Source of the DNA: PCC-6802 sp943367755
Lineage (GTDB): Bacteria > Cyanobacteriota > Cyanobacteriia > Pseudanabaenales > Pseudanabaenaceae
DNA length: 64,000 nucleotides
Assembly (NCBI GenBank): GCA_943367755.1
Contig: CALRKB020000007.1
Span: forward strand, 62,001 to 126,000
Direction: 5' to 3'
Shown: positions 43,801 to 52,000 of the stretch, piece after piece
Numbering within the stretch: position 1 is the first letter of the stretch
Layout of the letters: each line of letters begins with the position of its first letter
The notes under the pieces: generated by a model
Told to the model about the DNA's origin: nothing
What the model saw: only the letters and a program-made list of their open reading frames with translations
The model's database searches: none
Program-made: the position numbers and the translations under genes

Positions 43801-44316
43801 GACCTTCGCAACTTCCTGCAAGTGCGGTTACCCAACTACATGCTGCCATCTGCCTTCGTATTGCTGGATCGATTCCCCCTGACGCCGAATGGCAAAATCG
43901 ATCGCCGCAACTTGCCCGCACCAGATCTGTCAGCACAGTCCGCTGCCACCTACGTCGCCCCACAGACTGAAGTGGAGAGAGCGATCGCGACAATCTGGCA
44001 AGAGGTTCTCCAATTAGAGAAAGTGGGAACGGACGACAACTTCTTCGACCTGGGAGGACATTCGTTACTCATGGTGCAGTTAGCCCAGAAGTTACAAGTG
44101 TCCCAGGATCGCGAAGTATCGCTGCTGGAAATTTTTAAATATCCCACGATCGCGACCTTCGCCAAACATCTCTCCGCAGAAGCGAGCGAAGCGACCGAGA
44201 ATTCGGAGAAAAGCAGCCAGCAGATTGCCGATGTCGAAGCAGGAAGAAATCGCTTGAAACAGCGGTTAGCTCGTTCGTCACAAAGGACTTCATCACAGGG
44301 AGCAGCGCATGAATAA
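37816..44316 (+). CDS. NRPS with two modules, C-A-T-C-A-T (Leu, then Ile/Val)
   Basis: A 2166-residue synthetase. The first C is of the D-L type (YPLSSMQQGM, HHLLLDGWSL), fitting an epimerised donor from the previous protein. The second is of the L-L type (PLSFSQQRLWFL, HHIVSDGWSM). Both T domains are GGHSL and there is no E. Pocket 1 reads D-A-W-F-L-G-N-V-V plus Lys, the standard leucine code; pocket 2 reads D-A-F-F-L-G-V-T-Y plus Lys (Ile/Val). GAGGAG at 37802-37807 lies eight bases before the ATG and only 14 bases separate the genes. The tail (VEAGRNRLKQRLARSSQR) looks like a docking segment towards the PKS encoded next. The second A domain has a four-residue insertion (SNIS, near 43575) and Cys for Arg after TGDLV. 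The stop overlaps the next gene by eight bases. Confidence 0.95.
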   Translation: MAIADKQTKSKNIESIYPLSSMQQGMLFHTLYAPASGVYVEQLSCTLHGRLDEPAFERAWQQVVQRHAVLRTLFVWENRKKPLQVVRKTVDLPWTCEDWRSHTSAEQQENLEAFLKGDCERGFELDRAPLLRCTLIHLADNTYQFVWSYHHLLLDGWSLAKVIQEVFALYEAFNKGENLFLPSPRPYEDYITWLQQQDIAEAERFWRQKLQGFTAPTPLIVDRLSSDREQLSGYATEYIQFAPAATAALQAFVRQHQLTLNNLVQGAWAILLSRYSGELDVVFGATVSGRPPELMGVESMVGLFINTLPMRVQVAGDIPLLPWLKKLQAQQVESEQFAHAPLVELQSWSDLPGGMPLFESIVVFENYPIDESLQEQDGSLDVLNIQSTEQTNYPLTLVAILGEQLSVSLHYETDRFDRDAIARMAGHLQTLLAGMVGSPERYIRELPLLTTSEQKQLLVEWNDTQVDYPKDWCVHQLFEQQVDRNPDAIAVVFEGQYLTYWELNTRANQLAYYLQTLGVGPEVLVGICAERSFDLIVGLLGTLKAGGAYVPLDPNYPSERLEYMLSDSQISVLLTQKHLVERLPKHRTTVVCLDMAWYQIAQRNPENPVSGVKPNNLSYVIYTSGSTGQPKGVQVEHRGLLNLVYWHQRAFAVTPSDRATQLAGIAFDASAWELWPYLAAGASVYLVKPELLGSPVDLQNWLIANAITIAFLPTPLAAEFLSLDWHEGTSLRAILTGGDKLHSYPSASLPFELVNNYGPTENTVVTTSGRIAHSRGDSVAPAIGRPISNVQVYILDAHLQPVPIGIPGELHIGGAGLARGYLNRPELTKEKFIPNPFSDDPQARLYKSGDLVRYLADGNIEYVGRIDNQVKIRGFRIELGEIEAALSQHPGVLKAVAIAREDIPGGKCIVAYLVCNSEQTPTVNDLRQFLKQKLPEYMMPSAFVFLESLPLTPNGKIDRRALPVPDFSQQLEAQCVAPKNPIEQTLVQIWSDVLGIERVGIRDNFFELGGHSLLATQLISRVRTAFKLEVPLRNLFESPTIAELSEYVRRSQQGATELTAPPLQAIAPDKRDEPIPLSFSQQRLWFLHQLAPNGAAYHIPGAVRLQGQLHVAALERSFQEIVRRHEALRTNFIVRDGHPVQIVRGDSAWHLTIVDLQHLPAVERDRETQRLAISQAVQPFDLTEDRLVRITLLVLSETEHILLFCMHHIVSDGWSMGAFVRELAALYTAFYHDRPSPLSELSIQYADFAVWQRQWLQGEVLQAQLNYWQKQLADAPALLELPSDRPRPAVQSWRGATQSFSIPLELTEALNLLSRRESVTPFMALLAAFDVLLYRYTGQVDILVSSPIANRNRSEIEDLIGFFVNTIVLRADLSGNPSFRELLGRVRENCLGAYAHQDLPFELLVEGLHLERDLSYTPLFQVMFVLQNAPMSDIELPGLTLSALAGETQTAKFDLTLTIEESEEGYVGLWEYNTDLFDAATIARMAGHYQILLESIVAKPEQPICELPIMSAAEQHQLVNWNDTQTDYPRDLCIHQAFERQVELTPDAIAAVFAEGQFTYRELNDRANQLARYLQTLGVRTEVLVGICVERSLDLVVGMLGILKAGGAYVPLDPNYPQERLNYMLVDAQVSVLLTQQQLVEELPELRVKAVCLDSDWQIIAAESQDNLPCEVTADNLAYVIYTSGSTGQPKGVMVSHRAVNRLVLNTDYVQLGSGDRIAQASNASFDAATFEIWGALLNGARLVGVPQQVVLSLQEFAVYIREHGINVLFLTTALFNQIASFVPQAFGSLRYLLFGGEAVDPRWVREVLQNGAPQHLLHVYGPTENTTYSSWFLVREVSETATTIPIGRPIANTQIYVLDGNMQPVPVGVPGELHVGGDGLARGYLNRPELTQEKFVPNPFSPDPQSRLYKTGDLVCYVSNISPDGSIEYIGRIDNQVKIRGFRIELGEIETALLQHSAIREVVVLAREDIPGDRRLVAYVVVQEVREVQAPSISDLRNFLQVRLPNYMLPSAFVLLDRFPLTPNGKIDRRNLPAPDLSAQSAATYVAPQTEVERAIATIWQEVLQLEKVGTDDNFFDLGGHSLLMVQLAQKLQVSQDREVSLLEIFKYPTIATFAKHLSAEASEATENSEKSSQQIADVEAGRNRLKQRLARSSQRTSSQGAAHE
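37850..40960 (+). other. NRPS module 7: C-A-T, Leu pocket
   Basis: The leucine pocket is exact. The C domain belongs to the group following E domains, so it is expected to accept the chain from module 6. Confidence 0.85.
41030..44170 (+). other. NRPS module 8: C-A-T, Ile/Val-type pocket
   Basis: This has the same pocket as module 2 and near-identical DNA over about 42170-43560. Its residue is the one extended by the following PKS module. Confidence 0.75.
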
Positions 44317-47300
44317 CGTCACAGCATCCAACCATCAAACCGGGCTCGAAATTGCCATCATCGGCATGGCAGGTCGTTTCCCGGGAGCAAAAAACATCGA
44401 TGAATTCTGGCGCAATCTGCGGGATGGGGTCGAGTCGATTTCCACATTCTCCGATGCCGAAATCATTGCGGCTGGAGTCGATCCGTCTCTTCTCAGTCAC
44501 CCCAATTACGTCAAAGCTGGGACGATGTTGGATGATATCGATCTGTTTGACGCGGCATTCTTCGGCTACACCCCTAGAGAAGCAGAAATTTTAAGCCCCC
44601 AGCACCGCTTCTTTCTGGAGTGCGCCCACGAGGCACTAGAAAATGCTGGCTACAATCCTCAAACCTATAAGAGTCCCATCGGTGTCTACGCGGCAGTCAG
44701 CACAAACGACTACGCGCTCAACAATCTGTTCTCGAACCCTGACCTGGTAGAAGCGGTGGGCGGTTTCCCCATCGCGATCGCCAATGGCGAATATCTCAGC
44801 ACGCTAGTTTCTTACAAATTAGACCTGCGCGGTGCCAGCATTACGGTGCAGACCGCCTGTTCTTCCTCTCTGGTGGCGATTCACTTAGCCTGTCAAGGCT
44901 TGTTGAGTGGCGATTGCGGCATGGCGCTAGCTGGCGGCGTTTCGATCCGCTTACCTCAAAAAAGCGGCTATCTGTATCAAGAAGGCGGCATTCTTTCCGA
45001 TGACGGACACTGTCGGACGTTCGATGCCAGGGCCAAAGGCTCTGTTGTCGGGAACGGCGTGGGAATTATCGTTCTCAAGCGATTGGAAGACGCCCTGGCA
45101 GATGGCGATCGCATTGAAGCTGTTATCAAAGGCTCGGCAATCAATAACGATGGTGCTTGGAAAATTGGCTACACCGCCCCCAGTATTGAAGGCCAAGCCA
45201 ATGCGATCCGCGCTGCCCAGGTTACAGCAGAGATAGAAGCCGAATCGATTTCCTATATTGAAGCCCACGGCACGGCAACACCGCTGGGCGACCCAATCGA
45301 AATTGCCTCTCTCTCACAGGCATTCCGCACCAGTACCGAGAAAAAGGGATTCTGCGCGATCGGCTCGATCAAATCCAACATGGGACATATGGATGCGGCG
45401 GCTGGGGTCGCTGGTGTCATGAAAACTGCCCTGGCACTGCGGCATCAGATGTTACCCCCCAGCCTTCACTTCGAGCAGCCCAACCCCAAGATCGACTTTA
45501 ACAACAGTCCTTTCTATGTCAATACCAAACTGTCCGAGTGGAAAGCGGGAAATGCGCCCCTGAGGGCAGGAGTCAGTTCCTTTGGCATTGGCGGCACTAA
45601 CGCCCATGCGATTCTAGAAGAAGCTCCACAGGTCAAATCCATCAGAGCTGATGAGGATAAAAAGTCTGTTCGTCCCTGGCAATTATTAATCCTGTCTGCG
45701 AAAACCGAGACTGCGCTGGAAACCATGACAGTCAACCTGGGGGAGCATTTGCAGCAACATCCAGATCTCGACTTTGCCGATGTCGTGCATACTCTTCAAG
45801 TGGGTCGTCGAACCTTCAGCCATCGCCGCATGTTGGTCTGCCGCGATCGCCCAGAAGCTGTCATTGCTCTAAAATCTCCAGAGTCAGGTGCGTATTCATC
45901 CGCCTTTCAAGAACAAACCGATCGCCCTGTAACGTTTTTATTTCCAGGTCAGGGTTCCCAGTACGCCAACATGGGACGGGAACTCTATCAGGTGGAACCG
46001 ACGTTTCGGACGGAGATCGATCACTGTGCCAAATTGCTGCAACCCTACCTAGACTTGGATTTGAGGACAATTCTTTTCCCAGAAGCAGGTGCTGAGGAAA
46101 CTGCCCAAGCACAACTGCAACAGACATACTTAACCCAGCCCGCCCTGTTTACAGTTGAGTACGCCTTAGCCAAACTCTGGATGTCCTGGGGCGTTAAACC
46201 GCAGGCAGCGATTGGGCATAGCATCGGTGAGTACGTGGCGGCTTGTCTGGCGGGCGTGTTTTCCCTGGAGGATGCGCTGGTACTGGTGGCAACCCGTGGC
46301 AAGCTGATGCAGGAACTCCCACAAGGAGAGATGCTATCGATACCTTTACCCGCAACAGAAATTCAGGCGCTATTAACCGATCAGCAAAACGACCAACTTT
46401 CCCTGGCAGCGATTAATACACCGACCCAATGCGTAGTTTCTGGTACGACTGAGGCGATCGCCGCGTTCCAAGATCGACTGCAAAGCCGAGGCATTGAGTA
46501 CCGTCCCCTACATACCTCCCATGCCTTCCATTCCGCCATGATGGAACCGATCTGCACGCAGTTTGCCAATTGCTTCGCCGGAGTTCAACTAAATCTGCCC
46601 CAAATTCCCTATTTGTCTAATGTAACGGGCACCTGGATAACGACCGCCGAGGCGACTGACCCTAACTACTGGGTACAACATCTGCGGCAGACGGTGCGGT
46701 TTGCCGATGGCGTGCAAGCGTTGCTGCAACAAAGCGATCGCATTTTCCTGGAGGTCGGGCCCGGTCGTACGTTGAGTACATTCGTCCAGCAGCAAGGCGA
46801 TCGCGCTGCTGAAACAGTGGTGCTGGCTTCAATGCGCCATCCCCGCGACAAAAATTCCGACGTTGCCTTTATCCAGAACGCCCTGGGTCAGCTCTGGTTA
46901 GCAGGGGTACAAATTGATTGGGCTGGCTTGTACGCCCGCGAACGGAGGCAGCGCCTGCCGCTACCCACCTATCCCTTTGAGCGCAAAAGATACTGGATCG
47001 ATGCCCCCACAGTAGAAACCGCTTTCGGTTCTAATGGCAGCTCAAATGGGAAGAGTTCATCTACCCGATCTCTCCTTTACAAAAAGCCAAATATCGCTGA
47101 CTGGTTCTATATACCCACTTGGAAACGTAGCCTTTCTCCAGTCCATCCACCAAGTCTATCAAAGGATACAACCGAGCCATATTGCACGCTGATATTTATG
47201 GATGAGTGCGGTTTGGGTATGGGGATTGCTGCCCAACTGGAGCGAGAGGGACGGAATGCGATCGCAGTGAAGATTGGCCGGGAGTTTAGTCAGCTTGGCG

Positions 47301-49072
47301 ATCGCGTCTATATCCTCGACCCCAGCCAGCAGAATCACTACGATCGCTTAATCGAGTCACTCCACTCCCAAAACTGGCATCCCCAACAAATTATTCATTT
47401 ATGGAGCGTTACAGAGAGCGTTAGTTTACGTGGCGCAGCCAATCGCCAGGAATCGGGGCAAGCATCAGAACTGGAAAGAATCGATCGCGCCCAGGAAAGA
47501 GGATTCTACAGTCTGCTATTTCTCGTACAGGCACTGGCAAAGCATAAGGTAACCGATGAATTGCAAATCGTGATCGTCTCCAACCATCTCCAACAAGTCA
47601 CGGGATTAGATAGGGTGTGTCCGGAGAAAGCTACTATTCTCGGCTCCCTAAAAGTAATTCCACAGGAATATCCAAACATTACCTGCCGCAGCATTGATGT
47701 AAGCATTCCCACATCGCCCCAAAGTTTGCAAAAACTGGTAGGCCAGCTCGTAACCGAACTCACGGCAGAATCCACTGCTAATATTCCCAATACTACGGTT
47801 GCATACAGAGGATCGCATCGTTGGGTACAAACCTTCGAACCAATTCGGTTGGATAGCTCTGGTGCGAATGTTTCAAAAGTTAGAGAAGGAGGAGTTTATC
47901 TAATTACTGGAGGTTTAGGGAAGATCGGTCTTTTACTGGCCGAGCATTTAGCAAAAACAGCGAAGTGTCGTTTAGTCCTGGTCGGGCGTTCGGAGTTTCC
48001 CACACGAGAAAATTGGGCGCAGCACGCGATCACCAGCGATAAAAACGACCCGATTGGTTCAAAGGTTCAAAAACTGCTGGCACTCGAAGCCCTCGGTACT
48101 GACATTCTGGTCGTTAGGGCTGATGTGAGCGATTTACAGCAAATGCAAGCGGCGATCGCGCAGGTTGAGGAGCGATTTGGCGCTCTGAATGGAGTCATCC
48201 ATGCGGCTGGTATAACTGGAGAAGCAGCATTCTGCACGATTGATCGGATAACAGAGCGCGAGTGCTCGCAGCAGTTCCAGCCCAAGGTGCGCGGACTGTC
48301 GGTATTGCAGAGCGTTCTGGCAGAACGCGAACTGGATTTTTGCTTGTTGATGTCCTCGCTATCCTCCATTTTGGGAGGATTGGGTTTTGTCTCCTACGCC
48401 GCCGCGAATGCGTTCCTCGATGCATTCGTTCAGCAGCCACAGTCGAACTCTACTTCATGGATTAGCGTGAATTGGGATGGCTGGCAATTCGACCCCCAGA
48501 AAGCCCCAACAGTATCGGGACAGGGCAATCTAGTCGAACTGGCTCTGACCCCCGATGAGGGGATTCAGGCGTTTCAGTGGGTTATGTCGCGGTGCGATAT
48601 CGATCGCTGGATCGTCTCTACGGGCGATCTGCAAGCCAGACTCGATCGCTGGATCGAACTAAAACCTTTACGCAACAACAAGCGATCGGGTAGTTCAGGG
48701 GGCAATCGAGCTAGACCCAACTTGCGATCGCTTTACGTCGCCCCCAGCAATGAAATCGAACAAACGATTGCCAATACCTGGGAATCCATCCTGGGGATAG
48801 AAGCGATCGGCATCCACGACGACTTCTTTGAACTGGGCGGCAACTCTTTGATGGCAATTCAGATCATCTCTCGACTGCGAGAGATCTATTGTGTGGATTT
48901 ATCAATTGATGTCTTTTTTGAGACTCCCACAATTCACAATGCCGCTCGGGCAATTCTGGAAGTACAGGTTTCCGATACGGACAGTGAGGCACTGGCACAA
49001 ATGTTAGCTGAGGTAGCTCAACTATCTGATGCAGACGTGCAGGAACTGCTCTTGGTGAAAGAATCGATGTGA
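44309..49072 (+). CDS. Type I polyketide synthase module, KS-AT-KR-ACP
   Basis: A 1587-residue protein. KS (13-438): Cys184 in QTACSSSL, His in EAHGTATPLGDP and SNMGHMDAAAG. AT (541-850): FPGQGSQY, Ser638 in GHSIGEY, and HAFH, which points to malonyl-CoA. KR (1193-1385): NADPH site TGGLGKIG, catalytic Tyr in SYAAANAF; the LDD motif of B-type KRs is not evident. ACP: GGNSL, Ser1513. No DH, ER or methyltransferase is seen; the 300 residues between AT and KR fit a KR structural half. It should add one malonate to the residue loaded by the previous NRPS and reduce the ketone, giving a gamma-amino-beta-hydroxy (statine-type) unit. AGGGAG at 44297-44302 precedes the ATG, which overlaps the previous gene by eight bases. 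The C-terminal AEVAQLSDADVQELL resembles PKS-to-NRPS docking tails. A 21-base element sits at 47421-47441. Confidence 0.94.
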   Translation: MNNVTASNHQTGLEIAIIGMAGRFPGAKNIDEFWRNLRDGVESISTFSDAEIIAAGVDPSLLSHPNYVKAGTMLDDIDLFDAAFFGYTPREAEILSPQHRFFLECAHEALENAGYNPQTYKSPIGVYAAVSTNDYALNNLFSNPDLVEAVGGFPIAIANGEYLSTLVSYKLDLRGASITVQTACSSSLVAIHLACQGLLSGDCGMALAGGVSIRLPQKSGYLYQEGGILSDDGHCRTFDARAKGSVVGNGVGIIVLKRLEDALADGDRIEAVIKGSAINNDGAWKIGYTAPSIEGQANAIRAAQVTAEIEAESISYIEAHGTATPLGDPIEIASLSQAFRTSTEKKGFCAIGSIKSNMGHMDAAAGVAGVMKTALALRHQMLPPSLHFEQPNPKIDFNNSPFYVNTKLSEWKAGNAPLRAGVSSFGIGGTNAHAILEEAPQVKSIRADEDKKSVRPWQLLILSAKTETALETMTVNLGEHLQQHPDLDFADVVHTLQVGRRTFSHRRMLVCRDRPEAVIALKSPESGAYSSAFQEQTDRPVTFLFPGQGSQYANMGRELYQVEPTFRTEIDHCAKLLQPYLDLDLRTILFPEAGAEETAQAQLQQTYLTQPALFTVEYALAKLWMSWGVKPQAAIGHSIGEYVAACLAGVFSLEDALVLVATRGKLMQELPQGEMLSIPLPATEIQALLTDQQNDQLSLAAINTPTQCVVSGTTEAIAAFQDRLQSRGIEYRPLHTSHAFHSAMMEPICTQFANCFAGVQLNLPQIPYLSNVTGTWITTAEATDPNYWVQHLRQTVRFADGVQALLQQSDRIFLEVGPGRTLSTFVQQQGDRAAETVVLASMRHPRDKNSDVAFIQNALGQLWLAGVQIDWAGLYARERRQRLPLPTYPFERKRYWIDAPTVETAFGSNGSSNGKSSSTRSLLYKKPNIADWFYIPTWKRSLSPVHPPSLSKDTTEPYCTLIFMDECGLGMGIAAQLEREGRNAIAVKIGREFSQLGDRVYILDPSQQNHYDRLIESLHSQNWHPQQIIHLWSVTESVSLRGAANRQESGQASELERIDRAQERGFYSLLFLVQALAKHKVTDELQIVIVSNHLQQVTGLDRVCPEKATILGSLKVIPQEYPNITCRSIDVSIPTSPQSLQKLVGQLVTELTAESTANIPNTTVAYRGSHRWVQTFEPIRLDSSGANVSKVREGGVYLITGGLGKIGLLLAEHLAKTAKCRLVLVGRSEFPTRENWAQHAITSDKNDPIGSKVQKLLALEALGTDILVVRADVSDLQQMQAAIAQVEERFGALNGVIHAAGITGEAAFCTIDRITERECSQQFQPKVRGLSVLQSVLAERELDFCLLMSSLSSILGGLGFVSYAAANAFLDAFVQQPQSNSTSWISVNWDGWQFDPQKAPTVSGQGNLVELALTPDEGIQAFQWVMSRCDIDRWIVSTGDLQARLDRWIELKPLRNNKRSGSSGGNRARPNLRSLYVAPSNEIEQTIANTWESILGIEAIGIHDDFFELGGNSLMAIQIISRLREIYCVDLSIDVFFETPTIHNAARAILEVQVSDTDSEALAQMLAEVAQLSDADVQELLLVKESM
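47421..47441 (+). repeat. 21-base small dispersed repeat, copy 3 (in PKS, between AT and KR)
   Basis: It is identical to copy 1 and again flanked by GCG and ATCGC; removal restores GCGATCGC. It is read in the same frame as the other two copies (SVSLRGAANR). Confidence 0.85.
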
Positions 49073-49084
49073 GGAAAACAACAA

Positions 49085-52000
49085 ATGAGCGACCTATTAA
49101 AACAACTTGCAGATCTCTCCCCAGAAAAGCAACAGCTTCTGCTTCTGAAGCTCAAGCAACAACGAGAAAAGGCTGAAAGAGAAAAGGTTGCTTACCAGCA
49201 AATCGTGCCACAGAGTCGAGATGGCTTCCTTCCTGTATCGTTTGCACAGCAGCGATTGTGGTTCCTGCACCAGATCGAACCCGATAGTGCGGCGTATCAC
49301 ATCCCTGGTGCCGTGCGCATGCAAGGCGATCTCGATATCCCCACTCTGGAAAAAAGCGTGCGGGAAATCGTCCGTCGCCACGAAATTCTCCGCACGAATC
49401 TTATCGCTCGAGACAGTCAGCCGATGCAGCTCATCCACACTGACTACACCTGGAACCTGACGGTCGTCGATTTGCAGCACTTACCCGCAAACGAACAAGA
49501 GCGAGAAATGCAGCTTTGGGCAACAGAGCAGGCAACGAAGCCCTTCGATTTAGCGAACGATTGCCTGCTGCGGGTGACGCTACTGGCGTTCTCGGAAAAA
49601 GAGTTCGTCCTGCTGTTCTGCATGCACCACATCGTCTCTGATGGCTGGTCTATGGGCATCTTCGTCCGGGAACTTGCCACCCTCTACAGTGCTTTCCGCG
49701 CAGGACTCCCTTCCCCACTCCCAGATCTCTCCATTCAATATGCCGACTTTGCCACCTGGCAACGCCAGTGGCTGCAAGGGGAAGTACTGCAAGCCCATCT
49801 CGATTACTGGCAGAGGCAACTAGCGGATGCACCCGCACTGTTGGAACTGCTAACAGACCGTCCCAGACCCGTCGTACAAAGTTGGCGCGGTGCAACGCAA
49901 TCTTTCATCCTATCGAACGAACTAACGGAAGCCCTTAATGACCTCAGTCGGCGCGAGAGCGTTACTCCGTTCATGACGCTGTTAACCGCATTTGATATCC
50001 TGCTTTATCGCTACACAGGACAGACAGATATTCTAGTCGGATCTCCCCTTGCCAACCGCAATCGGCGGGAAATTGAGAACTTAATTGGTTTTTTCGTCAA
50101 CACGGTTGTTTTCCGTTCTAACCTTTCTGGTAACCCCTGTTTCCGCGAGTTATTAGCGCAGGTGCGAGAGGTGTCACTGGGAGCGTACGCGCATCAAGAC
50201 TTACCCTTTGAACTGCTCGTCGAGCTATTACACCTGGAACGCGACCTCAGCTACAATCCCCTATTTCAAGTGATGTTCGTACTTCAGAACGCTCCGATAT
50301 CAGAACTGGAGTTACCTGATTTGACGTTGAGTTCTCTGGGAGTAGAAACCCAGACCGCAAAATTCGATCTGACCCTATCCCTGGATATGACAGATCGAGG
50401 CCTGGTTGGGATTTGGGAATACAGCACCGACCTATTTGATGCGGCCACGATCACCCGCATGACAGGGCATTTTCAGACACTTCTGGAAAGCATTGTGGCG
50501 CAGCCAGAACGATCCATTTCCCAATTGGAACTCCTGACCCCAGGGGAACAGCAACAGTTACTGCATGAGTGGAACGACACAGCCGTCTATGGCAGCGATC
50601 GCTGCATCCACGAGCTATTCGAGCAGCAGGTGGAGCGCACTCCAGATGCCATCGCCGTTTTGTTTGGCGAACGGCAGCTCACCTACCGCGAGTTGAACGA
50701 TCGCGCCGATCGATTGGCGCATTACTTGCAAGCGCTAGGCGTACAGCCAGACGCGCTCGTAGGCATTTCTCTGGAGCGTTCTTTGGAGATGGTCGTCGGA
50801 ATTTTAGGGATTCTCAAAGCAGGTGGAGCTTACGTTCCGCTCGACCCCGATTATCCTCACGAACGCCTCCGCTTTATGCTGTCCGACTCGCAGGTTAAGG
50901 TACTGCTAACGCAACAGCACCTTGCAGACGAGCTACCAACTCATGACGCACTCGTAGTTTGTTTGGATACTGACTGGGAAGCGATTGCCCAGTTCAGTCC
51001 AGAAAATGTCACGGTGCGAACGACTCCTGACAACCTGGCCTACGTCATCTACACATCAGGTTCGACAGGACAACCGAAAGGAGTGCAAATTCAGCACAAA
51101 GCGATTGCCACTCATTGCCTCGTCGTACAAAGCTATTACCAAATCCAAGCCAGCGATCGCGTACTTCAGTTTGCCTCGCTCAACTTCGATCCTTCCGTCG
51201 AGCAAATCTTCCCCGCACTCCTGAAAGGAGGGAGTATCGTTCTGCGCGATGCGGAAATCTGGAATCCCCAGGAACTTCTACACAAAATAGTAGATTTTGG
51301 CATTACCGTCGTGAATTTGCCAACAACATACTGGCAGCAGGTGGCACAGGAATTGAGCGATCGCGCGGAATCATTCCCAAATCTCCCACTGCGGCTGGTC
51401 GTTGTCGGGGGCGAAGCAATGGTAGCGGAATATCTGCACCTATGGCGAAAAATATGGCAAAATCCAGCGGTCAATTCGCCCCGCCTCTTGAATGCCTACG
51501 GCCCAACCGAAGCGACAATTACCGCACTTGCCTTTGAAATTCCCGCGTCCTTCGATCGCAAGCGAATTCCCATCGGTCGTCCCCTTGGCAACAGAACAAT
51601 TTACATTCTCGACGCGCACCTGCAACCAGTTCCGATCGGGGTAGCTGGGGAGTTGCATATTGGTGGGGACTGTCTGGCCAGTGGCTATCTCAACCGTCCC
51701 GACCTAACTGCGCAGAAATTTATCCCCGACCCCTTTAGTCACGATTCGCGATCACGTCAGTACAAGACTGGGGATTTAGCTCGCTACCTACCCGATGGCA
51801 ATATTGAATACCTGGGTCGCATTGACGATCAGGTCAAAATTCGCGGCTTCCGCATCGAGTTAGGAGAGATCGAGGCAGCACTGAGCGAGCATCCTGCCGT
51901 GTCTCAGGTGGCCGCGATCGCGCGAGAAGACGTGCCAGGAGACAAGCGCCTGGTTGCCTACTTAGTACTGCGATCGCCCCAAAGCGCTACTATTAGCGAC

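Noticed and set aside
47040..47880. Possible methyltransferase or dehydratase between AT and KR of the PKS
   Set aside because: No SAM-binding glycine motif or DH histidine motif was seen; the length fits the structural half of a KR domain.
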